Shown: piece after piece, positions 22,996-34,834 of the stretch
Position numbering within the stretch: the first letter of the stretch is position 1
Layout: the number at the start of each line of letters is the position of its first letter
DNA from: Neurospora intermedia
Lineage: Eukaryota > Ascomycota > Sordariomycetes > Sordariales > Sordariaceae
DNA length: 64,000 bases
NCBI GenBank assembly: GCA_037102815.1
Contig: BTPP01000004.1
Coordinates: forward strand, 1,550,001-1,614,000
Direction: 5' to 3'
Translations under genes and position numbers: made by a program
The notes under the pieces: model-generated
Seen by the model: the letters and a program-made list of their open reading frames with translations, nothing else
What the model was told of the DNA's origin: nothing
Database searches by the model: none

Positions 22996-24388
22996 CACGA
23001 TTTTCTTCTCCTTTGCCTCTTTCCTTACACATTGCTGTTCTTTTTTTTTTGTTGGTTCTAGTTAGTGTTTGTGGTTCCTTCCGCAAGCTTAAAGAGGTTT
23101 TTGGTGTCTATCGTTTGGCAATTGAGATATTTATTTTGGCTGTCGATGTTTCTTTCCTTTTTGTTCGCGTTGTATTTAGCAAGAGAAATGAATGAATATC
23201 TACCAAAATCATTGAAGGAAGGATATGAATGATGTCTGGCGGGGAATAGAGATGGTCCCAAGTAACTATTTGATCTCACGATAATCGGTTCCCCCATGCA
23301 TCAAGCATCCCTCTATCACCCTCTTCACCAACAGACACGCGCCACAACAAGTCACGCATCTATAGCTGTCGATATCAAAGACGGACGGCGGACGAGTAAC
23401 TAGAATCCGCGCGAGCCTCAACCCAGAGAGAAGAAACCTGACTGCAGTATGTGAGGTCTGTACATACAAGGAAGGTTCACAACAGTGACAGACAGACGAG
23501 ACAAAAGGGAGGTACGAATGATTTTCTTCCTCTGGGGCGCGTGAACTGCTCACTCATCCTTCGAAGAACAACGGTTAGACCGAGGGAAAAGTAGTCACAT
23601 GTTCCGACTGAGAACACACATCCACACAGAATCAGTTCAAAAAAAAAAGAGAATTAGTTTCTCCGCCTACTAGATAACAAACATACCAAGCAAGGGCGGG
23701 CAAGTCAGCTGGCCGATCGTAGAAGGAAACTCGGTTATGTTCGAGGGTAAGTAAGCCCACGAAAGAAAGCAAACCGTCTAGGTGGTGTTGTTGTTGTTGT
23801 TACAAGTTGCTCCCTAAACACTAGTCTAATAAAGTCACTTATAAGTCGTTACCTCCCAACATTATTCAGCCAGTCAACCAAGGCATCAAGTCAAAACCAT
23901 AGGCATAACATAACGTCTTTAGTATAATAGTATCCTATGTCAATGCCATGATACCTAAAATCCATTCAACCCCCCATCCATCCATCCCGTTACCGAAACA
24001 CAACCGAATAAGCCGAAAACCTGAATGTCATACCACGTCTTTCATCTTCGCTTCTGCTTTAAGTTTAATTCTCTTTTCTTGCCTTGCCATGCCATGCCGT
24101 ACCATATGTATGCCCGTCCGTCCGTCCGTCCGTCCGTCCGCACGGGGAGTTTCGTATTGTAGGTTATGTATACAAGGACTACTACGTAGTGACCACTACC
24201 TGTAGTATACTGCTTTGTTTGCTCCCATCCACCCACCACTTCATCTCCTTCCTCCACTGATGCTGAACACCTGTTTATTCTTCTTCCGATGGGTAATCAT
24301 CATCACCGCTATCATCGAAATGGCTACTACCACTGCTGCTCTCCACACGAGACCGCGACTCATGCTGACGGTAGCGATGACGCTGATA
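22996..24388. other. Intergenic region, tRNA-Thr to SNF2 3' end
   Basis: No gene recognised; this contains the 3' flank of the SNF2 gene. A CCGT tetranucleotide repeat lies at 24114-24140 and a short GTT repeat near 23785. Confidence 0.55.
24114..24140. repeat. CCGT tetranucleotide repeat
   Basis: Six perfect CCGT copies plus a partial copy, 3' of the SNF2 gene. Confidence 0.9.
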
Positions 24389-27300
24389 CTAATCTTCATC
24401 TCCGGCTTCGCTGTCCGCCGCGCTGATACCGTTCATCACCTGGCTGACGCTCATGCTGTTCACGGCAGATGTCATTGCGCTGGACGAGGAAGCGGCGTTG
24501 TTGTAAGACGTTGAGCTAGACACGAGCTTGATCCTGGTCGGTTGGGTCGGTGCTGGCGCTAGCACGGGAGGTGCCGACGATGGTTGCGGAGTCTCAGTGA
24601 AGTTGGTGATGGTGGATGGGGCGACTGAGCCGTCCTTTGTTGAGGATGCTCCTACGGAGAAGGTTGAGGAGGAGGGGTCCTCGAGGGTGCGGAGTTCGGG
24701 GTGGTCGTTCAGCTCCTTTTCGAATTGATCCTTGAAGTGAGCCTGAGAGATGGTTGTTAGTGAACAGTCATCTATGTGACCGAGGGCGGGAACAACATAC
24801 CTCTATCCTGTTTGCATCTATGCAAATCATGGATGTCTCCTCATTGAACGTCCTGCAGTTCCTCACCAACAACTCCAAGTCCTTCCGCATATCCGAAAGT
24901 GAGTGGTAGTCCTCCTTCTTCATCTTCTTTTCAATGTCCTTCATGCAAATCGGGTTCGTAATCATGAGGTAGTAATCCGGCCATTCACGCTTAGGCGGCA
25001 GCTTGACGAAAGGACCAATGATCAGCCTGGTGGGTGGGCCTTCGTCCTCGTCCTTGTCACCATCTAGCTGCTCGGCTGGCTCATCATCCTCCACTTCAAG
25101 GTTCATCAACCCATCAAAGATCCGCCTCATGCTCTGCTGCAGCTTAGTGCGCATTTCCGCTGACATGCGACTGTCTCCGTTCGACACCGCCTTGGGCCGG
25201 CCACCAGGTCCGCGACGCTTCTTCGCGACAGGAGGTTCATCATCGCCATCCTCCCTAGGTCGCTTTTCGAGATTCTTGCTGCCAGGCTTACGGCCACGCT
25301 TCTTGGGTGTCGGCGGGGCGACCTCCACCTCCTCAGTACTAGCCCGACTAACGCTTGGTGAGGCATCCACGGAACCGGAAGCATTGTTGAGGATTGCCAT
25401 CTTCTTGAGCCTGTTCTGTTCACGGCGTTCCTTACGTGCCGCCTTGCGGGCTGCCGCAGCCTCCGGCGAATCATCGTCATCGTCAACTGCCATGAGCCAC
25501 TGCTCTTCTGTAAGACCATCGTCGTACTTGACCTTTGTGCGCTCACGAGCTCCACGACCGAGGGAGACCGCCTCTTCTTCCTCAATCGGATTGCCTTCTT
25601 GAAGGTAGATATCAGGCAATTCCTTCTCAGCCATGAGGCGAGGGATACCCTTACATCCCGGCGCCGTACCATAGAGAGGATCGCGAGCTCTTTCATCATC
25701 AAGCTGCTGGAACGTGACCAACTCATCTTCGTTACGGGCCAAAATCATGTTGAGTTCCTCGTCATCCATCTCTTCCTGCTCACCAACCTCCGCCATGTCT
25801 GCCGTCTCAAGCAAAGTCCTGAGCATGGCATCACGATCGGTTTCGGACGACTTGTTATCGAAACGACCGGCCTGAATGACCTTGCCGTCCATGTCGAGCT
25901 TGAATCTGGCACGCTCCAAGATCTTTTCTTCCACCGAGGCCGAACTGATGAGACGCAGGATACGCACTTCATTCTTCTGACCGATACGATGAGCACGATC
26001 CTGAGCCTGCAAATCCTGATGAGGGTTCCAATCCGAGTCGTAAATGATGACTGTATCGGCAGTCTGCAAGTTGAGACCCAAACCACCGGCACGGGTGGAG
26101 AGAAGGAACATGAAGTAAGGTGAGTCAGGGGCGTTGAAGAGCCTCAAGAGCTCGGAACGGTCCTCTGCCTTGGTTGTACCGTCAAGACGGAGGTACTGAA
26201 TCCCACGGAACCTGAGGAAATCCTCCATAATGTCCATAATAGCGGTCATTTGAAAGAACATCAGGACACGATGGCCCGTTGCCTTATACTTGGGCAGCAC
26301 ACGGTCCAGAAGCTCAAACTTACCGGCTGTTCTCCACAGCAGGTCGTTGCTGGTGTTAGTCGGGTTCATTTGGTTCTCGACTTCGTCAAACACAAATGGA
26401 TGGTTGCAAAGCTTGCGGAGCTGCATGATCATGTTGCTCAAACCACGGGCACCAGTCTTGCCTCCCTTTCCGTCGCTAACAAGAATCTTTTGGTGGGTAA
26501 CCATCTGCTTGTACAGACGTTGCTGCAGGGCCGAAAACTTGCACTTGATAACCTTTTCTGTCTTGTCTGGCAGATCCTTTTCGACATCCTTTTTGAGACG
26601 ACGTAGCAAGAATGGCCGCAGCACCTTGTGTAGACGACGAATGACGAGAATCTGCTCTTCTTCTGTGAGTTCCATCTTGTCCTGCCCACCCGTGTTGGCG
26701 AAAGGAGTGTTGAACCATTCATCAAAGGTCTTGGCTGATTTGAAGATGTTCGGCAGGACGAAGTTGAGCATGGACCACAGCTCGGCAAGGTTGTTTTGCA
26801 AGGGAGTACCCGTGAGAATCAAGCGGAATCGGGTGCTGTAGAATTGCTGGATGGTGGCGCTCAGCTTCGAGTTAGCGTTCTTCATACGATGTCCTTCATC
26901 AATGATCATGTGGAACCACTTGATCTTGCTCAACAGCGGGCGATCCTTGATGATGTACTCGTATGTCGTAAGCAAGACCTGGAATTCCCCACGGCGGATC
27001 TTCTCCTGCTGCAGCTTGCGGGTGTTGGGAGGACCTTTGTAGACGATCTTGGCAACGGATGGCGCCCACTTATCGAATTCGAGGTTCCAGTTGGTGAGCG
27101 TACTGAGCGGAACAATAACCAGGTACGGTCCATTCTGCTGCTTTTTCTCGATGAGATACGTGACCAAACTGATTGTCTGAATAGTTTTTCCGAGACCCAT
27201 TTCGTCGGCCAAGATACCGTTGAGGTTGTTGTTGTAGAGCGACAACATCCACTGCAGACCCTTGAGCTGGTACTCCTTGAGAGTACCACCGACCAGAATA

Positions 27301-28962
27301 CTGGCTTGTTCTGTGACCTCTTCCTTGATTCTGTGCGCAACGGCATAGTAGTCGATCTTCCGGTTACTTTCTTCGTCCTCGTCCACATCGCTCTCCTCTT
27401 CTGGGAGGTTTTGCAAATCGTCGCCATAACGCTCGGCGGCCTCGCGCTGTTGTGCACGAACCGACGAGGCGAGCTGATGAAGGAAACCGTCGGTCTGGCG
27501 GAGAAGGTGAGTAATACGAGTATCCTTGGCCTGGTCGAGCAGCTTGAGATAAGCTTCTTCGTCGTTGGCCTTGAGGGCCTGCAGACGCTGCTTGGCCGTC
27601 CTTTCCACCCTCTTTTGCTCCTCCTTTTCGATGTTGAAGTGATGCGCATACATGAGACGACCCATCTTCTGCAGCTTGTTACGCTGAATCGAGGCGACGT
27701 TTTGTATCTCCACCTTGTGGTTTTGAACCGCTTGCAGAAACTCGACGTGCTTCTTGCGTTCTCTATTCTCGCGCGCGTCACGTTGCTGCTTTTCAAGCTT
27801 TTCGGTAACCCGGGCTTCCCTAACACTCTGCTTCTTCATGCGGCGGTACATTGTCCTATTTGTCGTCATTGCGAGGTTATCATAGTGTAGCATTTGTTTC
27901 CCGACCTTATCCCTCAGCGCTCGCTGCTTGGAGTACAAAGCCAGCTTCTTCATCTCGATAATGGCCTTGCGCTTAGCCGTGTCATCGGCGACGACTTCAT
28001 CTTTACTTGTGTCCCAATGCGCCAGGTTACCTGGAAGGCTCTTGAGCTCGGCATAGCGGGCGCTCATGCGATTGAACACAATCTTCTCACGGTCTGCTCT
28101 CAACTGCTCGAAATCGACACCCGTGGGAAAAATGCCAGGGATGATAAGGCGGTTCTTGCGGCGCCCATGCTCGAGGTAGTTGATGCTGTTTTTGACCAGT
28201 CCGGCTTCTAGTGGCAGCTTGACTGTCTTGAGCTCACGCGCCTTTGGCGTTGAATCAGCCTCCTCCTGACCGTTGGAGCTGCCGGTCTTGGGGGTGTCTT
28301 GGGTTGGTGTATTGGAGTTAGTCTGAGCAGCAGACGCGTTAGATGCCGCTTGCGCAACCTGAGCAGAGTTGCGCCGAGCCCTGAACTCGTAAAGTTGTTT
28401 TTGAAGGGCAGCTGGGACGCCCTGGTTCCGACTTAGCGCCTGGAAAGCCTTTATTTGATCCTTGAGCAACTGAATCTGAGCCTTTGTGTAGGGAACACCT
28501 CCTTGTGGCTGGCCAGTTGGCATACCGACAGGCTTAGCAGCAGGCGTCTTTGGAACCTGAGCTCCAGAGACACCGTCTGTCTGCTGGGGTCCGGGGGCAC
28601 GGCCAGGCTGACCTCCGTTAACGGCACTGCCTGCCATCTGTTGTTGTTGCTGTTGCTGTTGTTGTTGTCGTTGCATCTGCTGTTGCTGCTGTTGTTGCTG
28701 CTGTCTGCGGGATACGGCCAGAATGATGTTGTGGAGCTTCATAAACTCGGGATCGTTTTGAGGGACGCCCTGCTTCTTCAATTGCTGATAGCGCTGTTGG
28801 AAGTTAGCTTGAGACCATGACACAATCGCAGTGGGATACCCTGATGCGACCAAGAGGAAAGCATACCGCATAGACTTCCTGAATCTGCTGGCCGCTCATG
28901 TTGGCAGCCATCACCATTTGCGGGTGCTGCGCAACGGCAGCAGGCATTTGGACACCCGCCAT
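24389..28962 (-). CDS. snf2: SNF2/STH1-type chromatin-remodeling ATPase
   Basis: Three exons: 28962-28867, 28793-24801 and 24742-24389; 1,480 residues. Intron 1 (73 nt) uses branch GCTAAC and acceptor CAACAG; the nearer CAAG acceptor would break the frame. Order: short N-terminus, poly-Gln tracts near residue 60-80, an HSA region (RKKHVEFLQAVQNHK), the Snf2 ATPase (ADEMGLGKT Walker A, DEGH box, LTGTPLQNN, and helicase C with STRAGGLGLNLQ and QAQDRAHRIGQ), the SnAC region (RGARERTKVKYDDGL), an AT-hook (KKRGRKPGSK) and a bromodomain (PDYYLMITNPI, then CRTFNEE). Catalytic subunit of SWI/SNF or RSC, sliding and ejecting nucleosomes. It shares features of both Snf2 and Sth1, so the complex cannot be assigned from sequence alone. 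Confidence 0.95.
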
Positions 28963-29511
28963 GGTGGGAGTAGGGAAAGTAGAGGCGTTATCGAGGCTAT
29001 CGAGACCGTCGGGAGAAGTGAATTCAATGGCTGCCGGCAGATGTCACTGTCGGCGCATATCCATAGACGATGATAGTCGCAGTGGGGTGCGTCGCGAAAA
29101 CACCTTGGTGGACGTGACCAGGACGTGTCGTCAGGCAAAGAAAAAATAAAAAAAAAGAGCAGCGAGTGACAAGCTGTGTCCTTGGGATGGACTGCAATTA
29201 CTGGGTAATGGAGAGGCAAGAATGCAAAGCTGCGGCAATGTCTGTCTGTGGTATGCAAAAGTCCGGACGACGGATAGACGATGCGCGGTGGACAGTCGTC
29301 GGTTCGCGTCGTCGAGGTGTGTGCGACGAGCAAGGGTGGGTGGCTTCACCGAGCGTCGAGGGCGGTGGTTATCAACCTGTGTGGTTCAGCCGTCCTTGTT
29401 GGACGAGATGGCTGAAGCGAGATGGCCCGGAAGATGGTCCAGTCCAAAACCGCTGGTCCCGTTGCCGTGGTGCTAAAAGACTATCTGGATCCGATGATCT
29501 TCTTGCCGTAT

Positions 29512-29528
29512 GGTGGTGGTGGTGGTGG
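29512..29528. repeat. GGT trinucleotide repeat
   Basis: Between five and six GGT units upstream of the SNF2 gene. Confidence 0.8.
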
Positions 29529-30082
29529 GTTGGTTGCCGTGGAAAGTGGAATCTGGTATTCCAGTATTGAGTGGCTGCGTAAATTGTCGGTGGTTGATAG
29601 ACTCTGCGACCGTAGGTAGAGCAGGAATTGTTAAGAGAGTCCCAGTTGCACGCCACGCCAAAAGGCCAGAGCCAGAACCAGGTTGGTGCTGGTAGAGTGG
29701 GCAGTGGGGGAGAGAAGCGGACGGTCGGGGGCGGCAAAATCAGAGGGTAGACTGGTAGTGAGTGCACTGGAGACTGTAGTGTAGACTAGAAACAGGCCCT
29801 CCCTTGAACCTCTGGCCCTACTGAACTGAAGGGAAGGAAGGTCGGACAGGATGAAGGAAAAAAGCCGGAATGGCAATCGCGGGCGGCGCGTTGGGGGTGG
29901 CGGCCGGGTGCGAGTGGGATGCGCCGGGGATTGAGTGGTCCCGTTTTTTGTCGGCGGTTTCCTGATGGCCTCAATGAGTCGCAGGGGAGAGTGGTGATTT
30001 TTTTTGATGCACAAGCCTTCGCGTCCAACTGGCTTGGTTGGAAAGTGATGGAGAGAGGTCACGGTCGGTCGGTCAGGTCGGC

Positions 30083-30086
<4 letters not shown>

Positions 30087-30116
<30 letters not shown>
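30087..30116. repeat. ACAG tetranucleotide repeat
   Basis: About seven and a half perfect ACAG units. Confidence 0.9.
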
Positions 30117-30942
30117 TGGCTCTGTGTGTGAAGGCAGGGCAGCGGCTGCGGGCGGGTGGGCGGGCGACGTGGGAGCGCGCAGACAGACAGAGCCAGCAGG
30201 CAGAAACAGCAGCCAGAGTGGCAGTGTCCAGTGCCAGTTCGCCTGCCTGCCCGGCAAAAGCTGGCAGAGTGGATCCATGTGGCCAATGCTCGTATCGAGC
30301 CAGAGACTCCACGCGCAAAATTTGGCTGGGGGGAAGAGCTTACATAAGATACGCTCGGTCGCTTTTTGCAACTCAATCCGGTTTCATGCATCCGACTCTC
30401 CCTGACCCGTGCAGAGATCTAGCCGTTGATGGTTTAGCGGTGATACCGAGCAAACTTGGACCAGCCAATCGCTGTCTCAGGCTTGAGCGCATGGACCTAG
30501 CATTTGCCATTGGCCAAGATACTCGAGCCTAGGCTTTTTGTGTAGATTGTAGTTCTAGTCGCATAGTCCATTGGAGGTTTCCGTCTCTCATTCCTGTCCA
30601 TGGCATTCGTTTGGAGACAACTAAGGACCGTATTGTACCCCTGAGTGCATGTAAACAAACCCAGATGACATTCCTACGGGATCCACATGGAATATGATTC
30701 GTGAATGGCACAATCACAGGTACCGGCAGCTAGTTGACCTGACTGGTCATCTTTGGTATCAATGAATCCCCATCAGAAGGGTCCTATTTTCTTTATGTCA
30801 GGCTGCCTTTAAATGATCATAATCATGACTCCTCTAAATTTAAGTAACCCCAAAAGGAAAAGGAAAAAAAAAGGCAGGAAAAAAACTCCGGTGAGAGGAC
30901 TATATCTCTCCATATGCGCAACACAACGCTATACATGTAGAA

Positions 30943-32697
30943 TCACCTCTTAACCTTCTTCCGATCCGGTCCCTCCCCCTCCTCCTCTCCCTCACTCACA
31001 TCCGCATACTGCGTAACCGGCTGCGTCTCCTTCCACGCCTTGGTAAACATGGGGTCCTTCTTAGCCACCTCCGCATACTTGAGCAGCGCCTCTCGGGGAT
31101 CCTCGTGCAACATTTTGCTGAGCGGGATGTTCTCCGAGATATGTTTTTCGTCCGGCTGGCTGCGCATAAAGGGCGTGATCTGCTGCACCTGGGGGCCTCT
31201 AGTCCCGCTGCCGATGCCGCCACCACGCTTACCCTTTGGTTTTGGCACCGAGGCCCCGGGGGTGACGATGGAGTCGGCGGAGAGGCCGAGGCTCTGGTCC
31301 ATCGTGAGGTTGGGATCGTCGTCAATGTGCCGCTTCTTGGGGGCGCGGGACATGACTTCAACGGCACCGCGGAAGGATTTTTCGGGGTTGAAGAGAATGC
31401 GGGTCTCAGCGTTGGCGGAACCGGTAATAATCTGGTTGAGCTTGGGGTGCCATTCAACAACGATAATTGGTATACCGGGCGTGATGGGCGTAACGTGTTC
31501 GGGTCTGAGGTTGCCCGGGTTGAGGATGTGGAGGTGGCCGGATGCAGAACCAGTGATGATCGATCGCGAGTCCGGCGAGTATCGAATGTTGGTCATGGGG
31601 AAGCGATCCGATGTTGACGGGTGCTCGACCTTGACGAGAGGCTCCTTGAACTTGCGCGTGTCCCATAGCTTGATCAAGCCGTCACCTCCTCTTGTAACCA
31701 CCATTCTTCCATCCGCACTGATATCGATACCGCCTGTCCATGTATCTGGCTTGTGTGCTTCGCGAATCTCTGCCGCTGGTCGCGTAAAGGGACCGTTACC
31801 GCTGTACATGACCAACGAACCATCCAGAGCGGCCGCCACAAGAACCGGATTGCTCCCCTGGGCAGAGGCACCCCATACCACCGATGTCATTCTGGTCCGA
31901 CCAGCCGATCCCGCAGCTTTCGATTTGAAAACAATCACCTCCTTTTGGCTTCTCTTGTTGTTGACATCCCAAATTCTTAGCGTACTGTCCGAGCCAGCAG
32001 TGACGCAAAGGTTGGGGTCGCTGGGATGCCATGTGCCTGTTGTGATCTCTCCGACGTGACCCTTTGTATTATGCATGTCGCGTAGATACATGTCGCCCTT
32101 GACAAACTCTGTCAAGATATCGCCATCCCTCGACATGATCTTGGCTTGGGGATGCGCTGTCACGCAGAGAAAGTGGCTGCCCGAAGTAGGGCAGAACTCG
32201 GCGCGTTGAATCGGGTGCGAGTCGGTGGTAGCTGATGACTTGTTGGACTCCCATGGATCAACGCTCCGGAAGGCCCGTAGTGTTGTTGGCGTCATGGCAG
32301 AAAAGTCATGCAGCTTGATTGTCCCGTCGAGGGAACCCGTAAGAAGTCGACCGCCGGCCGGGTCCAAGGACACGCTTGTCACGGCGCGTTCGTGTGTCTT
32401 GAGTACAAGTTCGTGGGATACGGGGAATCGATCGCTCTCGTCTTCGGACTCGTCGTCTGAGTCGTCATCGTCATCATCATCGTCGCTGTCATTGTCACTA
32501 TCGTCATCCTTCTTGTGGTCGCCTTTCTTTGGCGCTGCTGGTGTCTCTACCTGTCGCCTCGCCCTTTCTATTTGCGCCGCGATATTGGCTTCTCTGCTTG
32601 TTTTGCCAAAGGACAGCGGCACATATGCACGCATGGGGTCATCTGGGGCAAGTTGTGGTTGCTCAACCAGGTAGTCATCACTGTCGCTATCGCTCAT
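30943..32697 (-). CDS. wdr70: WD40-repeat protein WDR70
   Basis: Single exon, 584 residues. A short N-terminus with the family motif (AYVPLSFGK) is followed by a very acidic run (about residues 64-90) and then WD40 repeats forming one propeller: VTSVSLDPAGGRLLTGSLDGTI, TGTWHPSDPNLCVTAGSDSTLRIWD, GGIDISADGRMVVTRGGDGLIKLWD and the terminal VVEWHPKLNQIITGSANAE. After the propeller come MSRAPKKRHIDDD and a Lys-rich end, as in WDR70. Fission yeast and human WDR70 act in the nucleus in histone H2B monoubiquitination and end resection at DNA breaks. Start: MSDSDSDDY, the first ATG. Identification rests on the N-terminal motif and the post-propeller segment. Confidence 0.85.
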   Translation of the reverse strand: MSDSDSDDYLVEQPQLAPDDPMRAYVPLSFGKTSREANIAAQIERARRQVETPAAPKKGDHKKDDDSDNDSDDDDDDDDSDDESEDESDRFPVSHELVLKTHERAVTSVSLDPAGGRLLTGSLDGTIKLHDFSAMTPTTLRAFRSVDPWESNKSSATTDSHPIQRAEFCPTSGSHFLCVTAHPQAKIMSRDGDILTEFVKGDMYLRDMHNTKGHVGEITTGTWHPSDPNLCVTAGSDSTLRIWDVNNKRSQKEVIVFKSKAAGSAGRTRMTSVVWGASAQGSNPVLVAAALDGSLVMYSGNGPFTRPAAEIREAHKPDTWTGGIDISADGRMVVTRGGDGLIKLWDTRKFKEPLVKVEHPSTSDRFPMTNIRYSPDSRSIITGSASGHLHILNPGNLRPEHVTPITPGIPIIVVEWHPKLNQIITGSANAETRILFNPEKSFRGAVEVMSRAPKKRHIDDDPNLTMDQSLGLSADSIVTPGASVPKPKGKRGGGIGSGTRGPQVQQITPFMRSQPDEKHISENIPLSKMLHEDPREALLKYAEVAKKDPMFTKAWKETQPVTQYADVSEGEEEGEGPDRKKVKR

Positions 32698-33022
32698 TAT
32701 GCCGGCGTGAGGATACGGAAAGAATTGGTGGTTGTAAGGAGCAAAAAAGTGATGAAACGACAGCTCGGTCGGACGTTGAGATCATCAAGTTGCCTAACAG
32801 CCCCACTGTTTCTTGGCGTGCATTTCAGGGTCCAGGCGGTGCGGGAGCTGTGACGCTACCCCGGATTGTTACAGTGTACTTACAAATCGAAAGATACCTC
32901 TAAATTGCCGGCCATTGAGGTTCTCCTTTGCAGTTTCATCATATCTCCGACTTCTTCATGTTGACTTTGACACAAGCTGTCCTACTAAAACTCGTACAAT
33001 AACGCACAATGTCCGCAAATTT
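32698..33022. other. Short intergenic region, PhyH oxygenase to WDR70
   Basis: 325 bp between two minus-strand genes; it holds the 3' end of the oxygenase transcript and the WDR70 promoter and leader. Nothing else is seen. Confidence 0.55.
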
Positions 33023-34062
33023 TTATGCCGCCGCCTGTACACCCTGTGAGGCTCCCGGGCCGGCCGCCTTCTTCAAAGCCTCCAACCTCGCCAGCTCCTC
33101 CTGCTTCATTCTCTCCTGGATCCTGACTCTCTCCGGGACAATCTGTTCTCTTGGCCTGGTAATCTTCCAGCCTTCCAGACGGTCTTTTCCAAGAGCCCGC
33201 AACGTTACCTGCTCGACGAGCGAATAGTTGCCATCCTCCCTATCAAAGTTGAACGGCTGCTTCAGCGCTACTGGCGGGTTAGTAATGATGCGGACGTTCC
33301 TCTTCGCGTTGCTGGAGGCCGAGTGCAGCATCAACGGATGAAGTAAGTACACGTCTCCGACCTTGCCTGTTGCCTCGACAAAGTGGGTGCAGCCCTTGGC
33401 CGTATTGTTGAACCAGTTGAGATGCTGCTCTTGCTTGAACTCGGCATCGCCGCGGGGTGCCATGCGTGGCGAGACACCCTCGGGATGTTCGTACAGGTGT
33501 TTGGCGAGGATAGGAATTGCCTCTGGACAGATCATAGTACCGCCGCCCTCGGGCATGATATCGGTGAAGAGAGGAATGACGAGCAGGCCCTGCTCCGGGC
33601 TGTCGAGGTAGTGGACGAAGAAGTCACCATCGACGTGCCAATTGTCCAGCTTTTGCGGGGGAACTGGTTTCCCTTCTTTCTGTGGTGTGCCCAGGTTGAC
33701 GATAAGGGAGTCCTTCCATTTCTTGGACCAGTTCGCAATCTTATCCTCGCCGCCGCAAAGCTCGCTGATGGCTGCCCAGGCGCGAGGAGCAAAGTCTGCA
33801 GCGTCGAACTCCATGTGTGAGGGCATGTTGACACGTTCTTTGTTCCAGGTGGACTTGTCGTTTGGATCCATTCCTAGTCTCGTCCAAACATTGGCGATGA
33901 TCTCCTGTGCTCTCTGCTGCGTGAAGGCAGCCGGGATTCTGGCATGGTCAGTACCTCGAACGAGGTTGAACAGCTGGTATGGTGGCATGACACCTACTTG
34001 ACCCAGCCATGGGTGAGGAAGTGTTCCTTCTCTTCAAGACTCAGAGCAGATGACGACGACAT
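33023..34062 (-). CDS. PhyH-family Fe(II)/2-oxoglutarate dioxygenase
   Basis: Two exons, 34062-33998 and 33938-33023, with a 59-nt intron (GTAGGT donor, branch ACTGAC, GCCAG acceptor); 326 residues. The facial triad of the phytanoyl-CoA dioxygenase fold is visible: HxD at His123/Asp125 (NWHVDGDF) and the distal His at about 227 (MLHSASSN), with the 2-oxoglutarate Arg about 11 residues later. No signal peptide or membrane segment. Such enzymes hydroxylate small molecules or lipid acyl chains; substrate unknown here. The C-terminus is a Lys/Ala-rich helix without a clear peroxisomal targeting signal (ends QAAA). No biosynthetic neighbours, so a housekeeping or stand-alone role is more likely than a secondary-metabolite cluster. 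Confidence 0.87.
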
Positions 34063-34834
34063 GTTCAGTGTGATGTTGCCTTTGGGACACATCCTGTAGA
34101 AAGTAGCGTAAAGAACAAGACTATAGACTGAAACGGGGCCGACAAGCTATCTCTACCCTTATATACTCTTTTCAAGATCCCGACAGAGAAACCAACCCAA
34201 GCTAATCAATTCACGACAACTCCGGACTCCGAATGCAATGCCGCCTCACACTGCGCCACGAGGCAGCTAGGTAATCCATCCTTGCACCGTAGGCGCCCTA
34301 GGCTACGTGTAACCGGCGGGGTGGTTTTTGGTTTAACCAGAAATACCCTATTGGATATCGCCAGCTTTATTGGAGAGTACGGCATCACCAGTTTCCCATT
34401 TTCGTGATAGCGGCCTTTCTGAACCTGAACATCATGTCCCAGTGGTGTGGTTGACAACATCGTCAGGGGCAGATCCAGCTTGTCATCGGATGATAGTAAC
34501 TCTAAAATGGTTCCCGGTTGCGGGGCGTTTTCAGCGGGACATTAAGGAAGGTGTGGGCGTGATGCGGGGGAGCTTGAGCCGAACAGCGGCGACATGACGG
34601 CAAGGTGCCCTATTGGCTGCTAACAGAGCGTTTGTGTTTCCACTGTCACGCTGCAGTCGATCGGACAAAGACATGGATCCCGTCCTTATTCCCTTCATCA
34701 CTTTTCCACTTTGATATTCCGGCCCACGATACTTGGAAGAGGTACCATTCTTGGAACGACGACACATACGGCAACGAGGATTTTAAGCGAATAGCTTGAG
34801 AAAGACTAGACTGTCACATTCGGGAGATACCAAG
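34063..34834. promoter_or_regulatory. Divergent intergenic region, PhyH oxygenase / SWC5
   Basis: About 770 bp between opposite start codons. Both promoters must lie here. No RNA gene or repeat recognised. Confidence 0.55.

Larger units (their letters stand above)
28963..30942. other. Intergenic region upstream of the SNF2 gene
   Basis: Two kilobases between the SNF2 start and the WDR70 stop, both on the minus strand. It contains a GGT repeat (29512-29528), an ACAG repeat (30087-30116) and a stretch matching CT-rich leader sequence on the minus strand. No gene recognised. Confidence 0.55.

Noticed and set aside
26796-27890. 364-codon plus-strand frame
   Set aside because: It lies entirely antisense to the SNF2 ATPase domain. 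Its sequence is the mirror of a conserved coding region and has no family motif.
31040-32059. 339-codon plus-strand frame
   Set aside because: Antisense to the WD40 repeats of WDR70; no independent motif or start context.
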